Assembly: GCA_038025085.1 (NCBI GenBank)
Contig: CM076139.1
Location: 23,515,307 to 23,579,306, forward strand
Direction of reading: 5' to 3'
Source of the DNA: Tetragonia tetragonoides
Taxonomy: Eukaryota > Streptophyta > Magnoliopsida > Caryophyllales > Aizoaceae
Length of the DNA: 64,000 nucleotides
Shown: in pieces, positions 1 to 11,004 of the stretch
Layout: each line of letters opens with the position of its first letter
Position numbering within the stretch: position 1 is the stretch's first letter
The notes under the pieces: model-generated
What the model was told of the DNA's origin: nothing
What the model saw: only the letters and a program-made list of their open reading frames with translations
The model's database searches: none
Translations under genes and position numbers: made by a program

Positions 1-233
1 ATCACTAATTATTTTAGTTTATCGTTGATTTGATTATTCTTGGTGGTGTTTAATTACTTTAGCCTTGAATTAATCAAGTTGTTTAGGCTTGGTGGTGGAA
101 ACTTTATCCAAGTCATATCCTTTATTGTTTTCCTTTCATATAAACACAAAAACCCACAAAAGATTTTATCTTTAGTTAGAGAACGAGTTGATTATCCGTC
201 GTGTTGCGTAAATCCATTGAGTTTTATGCATCA
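1..233 (+). repeat. 5' LTR, 3' part only
   Basis: The LTR is cut by the window start. Its end is placed at 233 because GCATCA (228-233) is the exact inverted complement of TGATGC that opens the other LTR at 3436, and the primer-binding site begins three bases later. Homology to the 3' LTR stops earlier, at 215. Confidence 0.8.
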
Positions 234-236
234 AAT

Positions 237-249
237 TGGTATCAGAGCC
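237..249 (+). other. Primer-binding site, initiator tRNA-Met type
   Basis: TGGTATCAGAGCC, the classic plant retrotransposon primer site complementary to the 3' end of initiator tRNA-Met, three bases after the LTR end. Confidence 0.9.
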
Positions 250-2136
250 TAGGTTGGAGGCTCGTTCTATTAGATTTTGTTGTCTCGTTCATCACTTTTT
301 TACTGTTTAGATCTGGAAAACACTGAAAAAAGCCAAAAAAAGAAAGCTTATTCTTTCCTGCTCGTCACCGTCTTCAGCAACGGCTCTCTCGTTTTTCTCT
401 CTCCTCACACTCAAAGCTCTATCCTCAATCTCTCTTCTCTAACTAACTCATCTTCTTCTTCTGGGTTTCGTGAGTTTGAAGCTTAAAACACAAACTCTAG
501 GTTTTGGGTTGGTGAAATTTTTGCGAAAATTAGGGGTTTCGGAATTCTGGGTCCATTTTTGGGCGATTTGCTTCTGAATCGGAGTTCTGGGCTTGATTCT
601 CGACGAGATATTCTCTCTCCTCTTCCTATTAAGTCGATTGTAGTTTTTTTTGGTCGATTGAAGCCTTGAAACTCAAATCACGAAGAACCCTAAATTGATT
701 TGGGGGAAAATCGATTTTGGGTGAAATCGATTTGGGCGTTTGAAGCTTGAAGCTCATAAACGAAGAACCCTAATTTTTGGGCGTTTTTGGTTTTGTTCGA
801 AAATCTGGGTTTTCTTGATCTGGGTTTCGAATTACACCATTGACGAGTTCATTTGGGGATTTTCGAAGTTGAATTGTGGAAATCACGAATTGGGTTTCAT
901 TAATGATTTCTCTGTGTTCATTTTGGCGATTTACATCTGAATCGAAGTTCTGGGCTCGAGTCTCGATCAGGTTTTCTCTCTCTTCCACCTATTATGTCGA
1001 TTGAAGTTCGCTGCAAGAGTTTTGGGTTCGATTGAAGCCTTGAAACTGAAGAACACGAAGAACCCTAAATTTTTGGGCGTTTTGGTTAGTTCAAAGTTTT
1101 TGGGCATAATCTTGCGTTTCTGAGATTTATTTTGGGCGAGGGATTCTGTTCTGGGTTCGTTGACGAAATTCAGAGCAATATTCGGCAAATTCTGAGGTAA
1201 ATTCTTGTTTTTGTTTGACGAAAATCTGGATTGTCTTGAGATAGTGAGTATTTGTTGCGATTTTGCTGTATTTTTTGGTTTCGTTTGTGTCAAATCGCAA
1301 ATAGAAGTTGCTGGGCTCATTGTTGTTTTTGGTTGTTAGCCTTGTTGATTTTGAGATTTTTTGTCAATTGGATTATTGGGTTGTCACATTGGCTCTGGTT
1401 TTGGTTTGTGAGCTCTTGAGTACAGATTGTTGAAGTTTGCAACTGTAATCATTGTGGTCTCCACCTAAATTCATCTCTGAATTGGTGTGAATTCCTGGAT
1501 TTGTTTTTCTGAGTTTGTTGCTGCAAATCTTGAGCTAGAGTGCTGGTTATTTGAGCCTATTAAGGTGTTACTAATGAGTTGGTTTTAAGCATTGAGTACC
1601 AACCGTGTTGCCACTGTTCTGATTTGGTATCTTACTTGCTGCACTTCTGAATTTTGGGCATTGCAATTTGCTGGTTATATTTGCTTATCGGTGAGCTGCT
1701 GAGTTGAATCGTTGCGTTGTTGCACTGCATTAGTTGGTTGATTGTTGAGCTACAATTCTGAAATTCTGGGTTTTGTTACTGAAACTGAGCTGCTGCGTTT
1801 TGGGAAGTTTTTGATGAGATTTGCGAGTTTTGTTCTTCTGTTTTGAGCTTCTACTGCTGTTCTAATTTTGGAACACTGTTGATTTGGAAACTGATTTGAG
1901 TGATCGATTTGTGGTGAAAACTGGATATTTGATGTTCTTGCTGTCATTTTGGTTCTGATTTTTGTGGTTGTGAGCTGGTGGTATTGTGAAGGATTGGTTC
2001 GAACTTGCTGCATTGTTGTGCACTGAGTTGTTGGTGTTCTCCTCTCCTCTTCCATTTCAAACAAAAATCAGTCCACAAAGAACCCATTTAGCCCAAACAC
2101 AATTCCTAGCTACAAAGGAAACCAAGCACCACAAGA
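250..2136 (+). other. Non-coding leader of the gag-only element
   Basis: About 1.9 kb between primer site and gag start, rich in T and G, with no convincing ORF. A motif built around GAAGAACCCTAA followed by TTTTTGGGCG recurs near 680, 763 and 1057, preceded each time by a GAAGCyTTGAAaCT-like stretch. This suggests internal duplication of a leader segment. Confidence 0.6.
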
Positions 2137-3438
2137 ATGACCTCCTACGGTTCCAAGCTTAATCCGAAAGGGTATACACTTGACTTCCCTAACTTTGATG
2201 GAAGGTCTAGTACGTTTCTGGGGTGGATTGAATCCATGGACAAATGGTTTGATCTCCTTGACTACTCGGACATTGAAAAGGTCAAAGTAGTGGCCTCTAC
2301 CTTTACAGGGTATGCTACCCTTTGGTGGGAGAATTTGAAAATTCAAAGAAAAAGGATGGGGAAAGACAAAATTCGAACTTGGAGTAAGTTGCGAAGAGAG
2401 CTCAAGGATGAGTTCTTATTAAAGCTCACTTCAGGAACATATACCTATCCATGTAAGCTTGTGCAAGAAGCTAGCATGACACCGTCTAAAATTGAATGCT
2501 TTGAAGAAAAAGGGAAGCAAAAGAGATGTTTGAAATGTTGCGGTTGGGGACATGTGTATACGGAATGTTCTAACAAGAGGACAGTGAGTTTTCAAGAATG
2601 GCAAGAGGTTACCGAGATAGAATCTGCCGTGCCTCAGGATGACCATCCGAGTTCAAAAACGAGAAAGCGAAGATGTTTGCACTGTCGTGATCTTGGTCAC
2701 TTTCATACCGCTTGTCCTGACAAGAATGCTATGCAATCTGAATTTTCAGAACTTGAACTCGAGTCCCGTGACAGCTCCATTGCAAATGAAGACGGTAAAG
2801 TTGCAGGTCCCATTGCCAAACGAGAAGCAACTGAGTGTAGCCTTTTAAAGGATGAACATGTTGTGCTGCTGCCTATTGAAATTCCAGCAGCTCCCCTGGC
2901 TGTTAAAAGGTCTTTTTCTACTGCTAAAACTGAAGACGAGCAGCCCCCAACATTCTGTTTAAAAAGAAGCTTATTTTCTGCTGTAAACAGCAACTTTTCA
3001 GCTGTAAACAACTTGTGTTCTGCTGTAAACAGCAACTTGCAGCGCAATTGCAAAGAAGGAGAAAAGAGCATCATGTATGTTCTAAAGGAGACATTCCACG
3101 ACCCCATGCTTGAGAGCATTTTGCGGCAGTTACCTTCTACCCATTCAGAAACTATCAAAATGATGAATCTGTATTTGTTTGAGGGTGTAACTCGAGGGTA
3201 CAAATCTGAATGGAAAGAGTTTACGCACTTTCCTTGGGTGGGAATTGGCAAAAACCCATTTTTGTTCTTTGAAGCAAAAGTTCAGCAAGCTTTAAGTGAT
3301 GTCACTAAATCTATCGGGGTATGGATCCGAGGTAGTGTTCGGGGTGGTAAATTCAACAACTACTTCTTTGAGCTACAATGGAAGTTTTCTTACTTTCAGG
3401 ACTCGAGGACAAGTCCTAAAAAAAGAAAGGGAGTTTGA
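2137..3438 (+). CDS. gag: Retrotransposon Gag protein with two zinc knuckles
   Basis: Intact 433-residue ORF. Residues about 20-95 look like a plant Ty3-type retrotransposon Gag domain (FLGWIESMDKWFDLL, then YATLWWENL). Two CCHC knuckles follow: C131-x2-C134-x4-H139-x4-C144 and C180-x2-C183-x4-H188-x4-C193. Gag would assemble the virus-like particle and bind the RNA. The C-terminal half (residues 210-433) is charged and has no domain that I recognise. The stop TGA at 3436-3438 is the first three bases of the 3' LTR, so the coding frame runs right through the polypurine tract. No pol frame follows. The open frame and the very similar LTRs suggest recent activity with enzymes supplied from elsewhere. 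Confidence 0.85.
   Translation: MTSYGSKLNPKGYTLDFPNFDGRSSTFLGWIESMDKWFDLLDYSDIEKVKVVASTFTGYATLWWENLKIQRKRMGKDKIRTWSKLRRELKDEFLLKLTSGTYTYPCKLVQEASMTPSKIECFEEKGKQKRCLKCCGWGHVYTECSNKRTVSFQEWQEVTEIESAVPQDDHPSSKTRKRRCLHCRDLGHFHTACPDKNAMQSEFSELELESRDSSIANEDGKVAGPIAKREATECSLLKDEHVVLLPIEIPAAPLAVKRSFSTAKTEDEQPPTFCLKRSLFSAVNSNFSAVNNLCSAVNSNLQRNCKEGEKSIMYVLKETFHDPMLESILRQLPSTHSETIKMMNLYLFEGVTRGYKSEWKEFTHFPWVGIGKNPFLFFEAKVQQALSDVTKSIGVWIRGSVRGGKFNNYFFELQWKFSYFQDSRTSPKKRKGV
3418..3433 (+). other. Polypurine tract
   Basis: The purine run AAAAAAAGAAAGGGAG ends two bases before the LTR start and lies inside the last codons of gag. It is the expected plus-strand primer. Confidence 0.75.
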
Positions 3439-4098
3439 TGCGGAAGCATGCGGATCAAAAGAAGCACAAAAATAAGAATTTAAAGTTTGAATCCAAAAAT
3501 TAGCATTTTAATAGCTAGTTTAATTATTAAGTTGTATTTTCTGAATTTTAGCTTAACTACTTTCAAGCTTTATGTTTATTCTAGCTAGTATTTTAGAAAG
3601 GTTGTATTTAGGGGGTCACATGTAAGATATTCCTTTATGCTTTTAGAATAATCCTAAGGGAGCACTAGGGTTTCTCCTTAGTTTGGGTGGCCTATATAAA
3701 GGCTCACAAGTTGTAAGGAAGGGGCATGTTATGTTGATGATGAATGAGAGTGTTATCTCCTTAAGCCTTGAGCTTGGTTCATTCTTTCTCTATAATACTT
3801 AGTGCTTAATTGCTTGAGTGTTCTTGAGAGGGGTGGTTTAAAATCGATTACTAACTTTAATTAGTGTGGTGCTTTATTGCTTTATCACTAATTATTTTAG
3901 TTTATCGTCGATTTGATTATTCTTGGTGGTGTTTAATTACTTTAGCCTTGAATTAATCAAGTTGTTTAGGCTTGGTGGTGGAAACTTTATCCAAGTCATA
4001 TCCTTTATTGTTTTCCTTTCATATAAACACAAAAACCCACAAATGATTTTATCTTTAGTTAGAGAACGAGTTGATTATCCGTCGTGTTGCGTAAATCC
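3436..4098 (+). repeat. 3' LTR, truncated by about 18 bp
   Basis: Begins TGATGCGG right after the polypurine tract and matches the 5' LTR to base 4098. The last 18 bases present in the 5' LTR (216-233, ending GCATCA) are missing, and unrelated sequence starts at 4099, so the right end was deleted or recombined. The full LTR would be about 680 bp. Confidence 0.8.
3693..3700 (+). promoter_or_regulatory. LTR TATA box
   Basis: TATATAAA inside the 3' LTR, followed about 100 bp later by the part shared with the 5' LTR. It is a good candidate for the element's Pol II promoter. Confidence 0.5.
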
Positions 4099-5640
4099 GG
4101 GTAACGCAGCTGCCAACACAGGAAAGGGGAAAGGGGGAAATAAGCTTGAAATCATTAAAAAGGGTCACAAATTGCACGCCACAACCCCAAAATTTTGGTC
4201 AGATGAAAGGTTTCAATTTGACATCTCTTGTTCAAAACCCAAGATTTTCAGGCTGCTCTAGGGTCTCCACATCAGGCCATTTTTGACACCTCTATTTTGT
4301 CAACCAACAGCAAATTATTCAAAATGCTATTAAGCTAGGGTTTTCCAGAGCAGGGTCACTATCAATATTTAGGTTATATGTAACAACGAGGTGATTGCAA
4401 GGCTTGCAAGCAAAAGAAAGAGGTAACCAATAAATGGATCACGACATGCTAGGAAAAGTTCACTAAGTCGGTAACTCTTATCTCCCAAATTATGCAGTTT
4501 TATATCAGATAAGTACCTAGCAACAAGCAGCAAAATTCAGCAAATTCAAAAAGCAATGCCATGGTTGAAGACATTTGTGAGTAGTGAGACTAGTAAACTA
4601 GCACTACTTTTTCATCATATAACCCTGTTAGACAAGTAGTGGTTACTGGTTAGCTGGTTGTAGTAGCTGTTAACTCTTAGCTCATTGTATTACCTGATTT
4701 TACCATCTGATCACCCTAGCTTTTTATTCATAAATGTTTGGTTAAGTAAATTAGTCATTAACTGCTTGAATAGGTAAATGACATGTAAGGACATGAGTTA
4801 TTGTTATGTTTATTTCAGTATTGCTTTTGCAAGAACTACTTAAAATTGAAATTTATATTGAATAGAGCTATTCATAGGCGGGACGGCCCCAGTAGTCCCG
4901 GCCAGTTCGGCCCTGGAAAAGGCGGGAATTGGAGAGGGTGTATTAGCAAAGTTATAAGGATCCGACCCATTAGCCCAGCACACGGGCCAAAAAACCATGT
5001 CAAGCCCGAACCACGTCCCGTCCAGGCCTGTTTTAAAACAGCTCTACCTAGAAATATATAGTTTTTAAGATACAGATTTTGAAAAATAGCCTCCTTATAA
5101 CTTTTAATTTTTTAAAAGCTACATTTAAATAAATAAATGAAGTGAAATCTATTATTTAGACTGTTATTCATTTGTAATATAAAGAATAAAAAGGGAAAGA
5201 AGGGATGAGACAACAGTGACAACTGACAAGAGTAGGAAACAAGCAAATGAGGGTTTAAGGCGTGGGTGTGGTTTCAAGGGGTGACAAGTTGACAACAAGG
5301 GTATTTTCTCACAATTTTGGACAAAAATATCAAATATTAAAAAAAAATTGCTGTCAAAAAGCTTACTTGAAAAGCTTTTTCAAGATTGGAATTTTAGGTC
5401 CTGAAAGCTGATTAAAGTAGCTATCTACTAACCACCACAACTTTTTGACTCGGTTAAACAACTAATGATGCCCAAAACAGCTAAAAGCTATCCAAAAAGC
5501 TTTCTGCCAAACACCGTTCGTGCTCAGGATCACATGGTGCAAGATTATGTGAATTTTAGGCTAGCTTAAAAGGTCATAGTGTGTTCTGTGGACAGCACGA
5601 ACTTTTTCAAGTGCATACTACTGTGGATGTTCAGAGATCC
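4099..5640. other. Gene-free stretch
   Basis: No gene is recognised. The only structure seen is a GC-rich island at 4863-5046 bounded by TAGAGCTATTC and, inverted, TAGAGCTGTTTT. That resembles a short hAT-type element, but no 8-bp target duplication was found. CCCGTCC/GGACGGG words in it recur at 18330-19027. Confidence 0.3.
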
Positions 5641-5696
5641 GCCGTACCTTGACAGAAGCTAAAGAACTGCAGAATATCAATTAAAGAGATGCAGCA

Positions 5697-5923
5697 ATGG
5701 CTATGTCAGAGTGCGGAAAATGTTTTGCACCAAGAAAATGTGGGGAAAATGTTTCCTCGTCTAAATCGCTTCTGGTATCTACCACATTTGGAATCTTAGA
5801 AATAAAACTATCTAAAAAATCCAGTTTAGCTTCTCGTTTCCAGACAATTCATAGTAAAGAGGGCAGTTTTAATGCTTTCGCTGTCTCTTCTCATTTGCTA
5901 ATTGTGGAGGCAGAGTCGCACAG
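5697..5923 (+). CDS. Possible first exon with a transit-peptide-like N-terminus
   Basis: An ATG at 5697 opens a frame of about 76 codons rich in Ser, Lys and Ala, then meets a plausible splice donor (CACAG then GTATGT) at 5923/5924. The composition resembles a plastid transit peptide. I recognise no family and found no second exon. It lies where the lost 3' half of the phosphorylase pseudogene would be expected, on the opposite strand, so it may be a stray gene fragment or chance. Confidence 0.25.
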
Positions 5924-8277
5924 GTATGTTTTCCAGGACATGTTATTCTGTTCAGGGATAAGTTAAGACTTAACCCTCCCTGAACTCCCAACAGCACTGC
6001 CCTCCCCCCCCCCTTTTTTTCCAGCAAAAACATAAAAAGAAAATTTTGAAAGATATCCTTTATGGTGCGATTAGTTTAATTCATCTGAACATTAATGACA
6101 TAAGCATCAGCCAAACGCAAGACAGCAGATGTACCTTTGGGAAACATCCCAAGCTTCCTTCCAGTCAAGTCCTTTCACATCTATCAGTATCCTCATTAAT
6201 TATGGTATACAGAGCGTTGGATGAGTATCATTCATCTGCACAGCCACCTTTTCTGGAAATTGTTCCCACTTTACATGTCCCTGTGATCTCCTTTCAAACC
6301 GCACAATGATGTCTTGCAAAGAAGCAGAACAAAGGGTGTATTGTTGCTTCAAACGAAGGATCTTTCCTTCCATTGGTAAATCCCCAGGGTATAGTATGCA
6401 ACAGATCTGGTGAGAAAAGAAAATCATTAGTGTAGCCAGTTCCTGGAGCTGCAATTAGAAGTTGAACTCCAACAGTTCAAGGAACCAGAAAAAAGTTATT
6501 GACGTGAATGCAGTCACAGAAGACAGTGAGAACAAATTTCCGCAGAAGCTTCAAGACTGATACATGTACCTCCTTATCCTCCAAAACATTGTCACCGTTC
6601 AAAACTCAACTCTATACAAAACTATAAGGAAGGATGCCATTGAAACTCAATGGTGAAATGGTACTATTACTTTTGCAGGCTTAGTGACACTTCAGGATGG
6701 TTTACAAGGGAAAGACAGTAAATTTTTGGGAGAAATGGAGTATAACTTATTATTTGCAATGTTTCAATCCTCAACTTCTATGCTGCAAAGCTTCTAATAC
6801 ATTCCTAAAAAAAATAATGATAACTAAAAAGGTCAGGAAGCATATAGGAATTGTTAAGGTAATTGTCCATATGAGCCAAAGTCAATTGAAGAGTCTACAT
6901 AAATAATCATAGATACATCAAATAACAACTAACCATTTCTGCTTTTGCCCGAGCATCATTTGCTTTGATGTGCTGTCCAGCATTGAAAGCTGATAGATCA
7001 AATTCTTCAGATGGTACTGTTGTGGACCACAATCGAAGATTAATGGTGGTTTTAGTTTTATACCCAGGAATCGGAACATCATAGGCAACAGCCTTGATAT
7101 CCGATCCACCAATCCAGCGTCTTCTCCCATCTGATCCAGTAACCAATTTCCCATAAAATTTCACAGGATAAGAGACATCATTTCTCACGATTTCCCATGG
7201 ATTACCAATCTGTATTAAGATACATGAATTTAAAATATAAATAACTGAATTGACTTGTGTGCAAGCTGTAGCATTCTTAGTAAGTACCTCAAGCCAATCC
7301 TCTGCAACTTCTTCTTGACCATCTTTTGTAATCCTTTGTTTGAATAAACCATATTTGTATCTTAGTCCATAACCCCATGCAGGGTAATTTAATGTAGCCA
7401 GAGAGTCAAGAAAACAGGAAGCAAGCCGCCCAAGACCACCATTTCCAAGTGCAGCATCTGGCTCCTGTTAAAGAACAACCAAATTAATCAGCTGGAAGCA
7501 ATGGCTACCCCCATTCGCAAACATAACCTTCCTATACTGAAACTTAACCATCAACATATTTCGATTATATTTATATATTCTGACATGCATACAATCGCTT
7601 GGTATTCAATAACGGCAACAACAACCCCCATCTTGCAGATGCGAGGGTCTAGGGAGTTCCAGAGTCCAGATGTATCACGTAGCCCTACCCCTAACTCATA
7701 CAGAGGCTCAATCTCTAGATGTTTATCACGTATATTCAAGACATCCTATTCGCACCAGTGAAGAAAAAATAAAAGTTTGAAGCCTTTCACAATCATGCTA
7801 TCAGTCAGATCACGGGGCTGAACTAACAAGTATTTGATAGAAGAAATAGCATATCTGGCCAAAGAGATTATGCATACAGTCTCAATCACATAATTATGTT
7901 CATAAGAACAATAAAGGAACCCTATTATTTACAGTGCTAATTCTGCGGATGTCAGCTAGCTTAAGCAGGTAATTCATTTGGAATTTAATAACGGGTTCGA
8001 AAACCATCTGCATCAGCCTTGTGCCTCCTTTGCACCACAAAAAATAAAAAAAATTAATTGTTCAATGCAGTTAGCACTAGAGGCAACTTGCGAGTAAGCT
8101 AATTTAAGCATGTACTTTGACATCACACCTGTGTTACAGTCACAAATTATGCCAAATAAAGTGTCGAATAATAAAACACTTTCTTTCCAACGAGACTTGT
8201 TCTTGGAACATTTTAGCAGCAAGGTGATTGTAGATCCACTACCAAATGAATAGCTACGAATTATATCATAGAATATG

Positions 8278-8750
8278 GGAAAATTTCCACTTTGGTGCCC
8301 TGACGTTTGGGTTAATCATTATTTAGTACCCCGTGTTTTAAATATTACCACTTTAGTACCTGGGATATGTGAAAAAGTTTCAGTTACGTGCTGGCGTGGA
8401 ATTTAATAAGTGCACATGATTAATGGCGCACATTGCAATGACGAAATTACCCCCATTTAATAAGTGACAGTGTTATTTTCCAAGTCTGAGAACAAGATCA
8501 ATGGTTGTGATTTGTCCCTTACCACTGATCATGTGCACTTACTCAATGCCAAGTCAATAAATGTGCGTCATTAATCGTGTGCACTTATTAAATGTCACGT
8601 CAGCAAACAACATAATGTAACGGGTGTAACGGGAAAAATGTAACTTAAACTTTTGCACATATCCCACGTAACTAAAGTGGTAATATTTAAAACATGGGGC
8701 ACTAAATAATAATTAATCCAAACGTCAGGGTACCAAAGTGGGAATTTTCC
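8278..8750. mobile_element. Mutator-like MITE in a phosphorylase intron
   Basis: 473 bp with long inverted ends: GGAAAATTTCCACTTTGGT on the left and GGAAAATTCCCACTTTGGT (inverted) on the right, with similarity reaching about 90-110 bp inward. The 9-bp direct repeat TAGAATATG flanks it exactly (8269-8277 and 8751-8759), which is the Mutator-superfamily target size. No coding capacity. Confidence 0.88.
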
Positions 8751-9605
8751 TAGAATATGTTAAGTCCCTAGAATTGCTTAGGAAATGACATGTAATTATG
8801 TGTTTTACTGTTTCTAGTGAAGTCCCTAGGAGTAAACCAATCACATTCTCTTGTAAACCAATGTAGGGATGAATGGAGGTGAAGGATGTCAGACAAGTTA
8901 GAATCTCAAACGAGACATTGATTATTAATTCAAACATCTAAGCTTGTTTGTTTTTATAGTTAACAACTAAAATTGAATATTATTTTACATTTAAAAATTG
9001 TCCACATAGAGATTTTAGTATATGCAAACAAATTTCACATCTGCAAAACGAACAAGCACAACAGTATTAGGATCTTTGAATTAAAACCAAAACCTGGCTA
9101 GCTACTGCTTCCAGATCATGTCCGAGCTTTTTCATTGCATCTCCATAAGCACCAGTGAGCTCTAAATTACCAATTGCATTCAACAATGCTCTGCCCTACA
9201 GAAACAACATGTGTACTTGCATATTCAGATGGCTATAGAGATAACACCACAGATAAATTTTCAGTATTCACAAGACCAGGAAGACACAAGATCCATATGA
9301 GAACCTGAAGAAATTCCATGGACAAATAATAAGCTTGCTTCATGTTCATCCTTTCATAATAGTCATAAGTAGCATTCCAGTTGATAATAAGTGAGTCTCT
9401 AACACTCTGTGCAGCAGCAAAAAAGGCCTTGGGAAGAGAGAAACCCTCTGCTGCAAACAACGGTGTGAACTCTTCATGGTATTTAATACTTGAGGCTATT
9501 CAAGCTGAATTAGGACTCAATGGATTCAGAATGCTTGGAGGTCCTGCCAAATGAGTTTGAAGTAAGCAACTAAAGAAGTGGTAAAAAGGAACTCAACCAG
9601 ATGTA

Positions 9606-9874
9606 CTTGAATGTAATGGTGATTGTAATCACCATTTTATAGGGTAAATGTGGGTTGGGAAAGGAAGGAGGGGGAGGAGAAACATGGAAAGAGTGAATTT
9701 GATTACAACATCCATTGTAATCACAATTGTTCTACTTCATATCATGTAAAAATGATTACATTGGATGATGCAATCAAGCTCCCAAATCTCATCTTTCTCC
9801 TCCCCTTCCTTCTTTTCTACCCACATTTACTCTATAAATTGGTGGACTACATTGTAATCATCATTGCTTACAAG
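9606..9874. mobile_element. Inverted-repeat MITE in phosphorylase intron 1
   Basis: About 80 bp at the left (from CTTGAATGTAATGG through GGTAAATGTGGGTTGG) recurs inverted at the right. A TA dinucleotide flanks both sides. The middle is short and non-coding. The fold-back structure is clear; the superfamily is not, and TA alone is weak evidence of a target duplication. Confidence 0.6.
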
Positions 9875-10959
9875 TAAACGCCACCTTACAGAAAATTTCT
9901 ACTATCTTCAGTTGGGTCTTTCCTTTGAGGGTCTACAGAAGCTGACTCTTCACTGTTCTGAGGCTAAAACTGTGTAAAGCTACCCTCCCCAGGCCCCGCT
10001 TCACCATCCATGCCTCTTACTGCTTTTGCTGTTGTCATACCATCATGAAATTGAAAAGTATAATGAAATTTACCCATTTAAGTTTTAGCCATTATCAACT
10101 CTGAGCAATTGTCTACTCTTACTTCCCCCTAGATTGAGTTCCCCTTCAACAAATATAGGAATATAGCAAACTGGATTTAAACTATGGAACCCATTCCTCT
10201 TTAATATGACAAGAGACTAGAGAGCATCATAAAAGGCCAAAAGGGCTTAAAGACTGAACCAAAAAGAGTTTGTCCATTTCATCAACCATGGTACTTTTCA
10301 TTAACATATACCTTGTCAAAGAGTTTTTATCAAATTCTCAAGGCCTAAGGGTTCAATTCCTTTTAGAATTTGTGGCTCCTCTAAAACCCAAAAAGCGTTG
10401 AAAGTAGCCCATCAGTGGCTATATTTTCTAGAAAACCACATACTTTAAATTAACAAAAGATACATCCCTTCCATTAAAAAAAGCTCATCTACACATAAAA
10501 AGGTAAAAAAAAAAAACTCCCTTTTAATATCAATATTTGACATCTACATTGTAAATATAGAGCACCATTAATTTCTGCAATTCTTTCACCATTAAAGAAA
10601 ACTCAGCCTAAAGAACCAACAACAGCAAGCAAGCAAAACTTTAACAAACACAAACACAGAAATCACAAAAATATAAAAGCAAACAATAATCAGAAGCAAA
10701 TTATCACCTTTCTCAGTGATGGGCTCCTCCAATTTCTGCTTAGGTTCACTAGAAACACTCTTAACTGTAAAACATCTCTTAGTACACCACAAATTCGATG
10801 GTTTAATTGACGACAACAATTTCAATTTCTGACCACCATTTTTGGAGCTTAATTCAATTATCCCAGAAATTGAATAGCAATGCAAGCAGCTCTCTGCTCC
10901 TGTTCCTCCTCCTACTCTGCTTGTTGGTGGTCCTGAGAATGGCAATGTCGCCATTGTTG

Positions 10960-10963
<4 letters not shown>

Positions 10964-11001
<38 letters not shown>
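10964..11001 (+). repeat. (CT)n microsatellite in the phosphorylase 5' leader
   Basis: About 19 CT units, 10 bp upstream of the pseudogene start codon (GA repeat on its coding strand). GA/CT-rich leaders are common in plant genes. Confidence 0.95.

Positions 11002-11004
<3 letters not shown>

Larger units (their letters stand above)
1..4098 (+). mobile_element. Gag-only LTR retrotransposon (non-autonomous), 5' end outside window
   Basis: Bases 1-215 repeat at 3884-4098 with only two mismatches that I can see, so the two LTRs are young. The order is partial 5' LTR, initiator-Met primer site, 1.9-kb leader, one gag ORF, polypurine tract, 3' LTR. There is no protease, reverse transcriptase or integrase anywhere between the LTRs, so the element must have depended on enzymes from a relative. 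The layout matches the TR-GAG type of non-autonomous element; this is inference from structure. Confidence 0.85.
6135..10954 (-). pseudogene. PHS1: Plastidial alpha-glucan (starch) phosphorylase, 5' exons only, with two nonsense codons
   Basis: Six exons are readable on the minus strand with GT/AG borders: 10708-10954, 9305-9543, 9094-9195, 7288-7464, 6934-7209 and 6135-6406. Exon 1 encodes a Ser/Lys-rich plastid transit peptide. Later exons carry signature L-type phosphorylase segments such as NWNATYDYYER, AYYLSMEFLQ, EPDAALGNGGLGRLASCFLD, WGYGLRYKYGLF, VAYDVPIPGYKTKT, CILYPGD and VAVQMNDTHPTL. The family transfers glucose between alpha-glucan ends and phosphate in plastid starch metabolism. 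Two in-frame stops break it: TGA in exon 2 just before IASSIKYH, and TAA in exon 6 straight after THPTLCIP. Nothing matching the later exons (rest of the catalytic core, pyridoxal-phosphate site) was found below 6135. Introns are kept, so this is a duplicated and truncated gene copy, not a retrocopy. Splice sites were chosen by frame continuity. Confidence 0.88.

Noticed and set aside
5697..5966. Plus-strand ORF as a complete small protein gene
   Set aside because: The frame crosses a good splice donor at 5924 and matches no family that I recognise; kept only as a possible first exon at low confidence.
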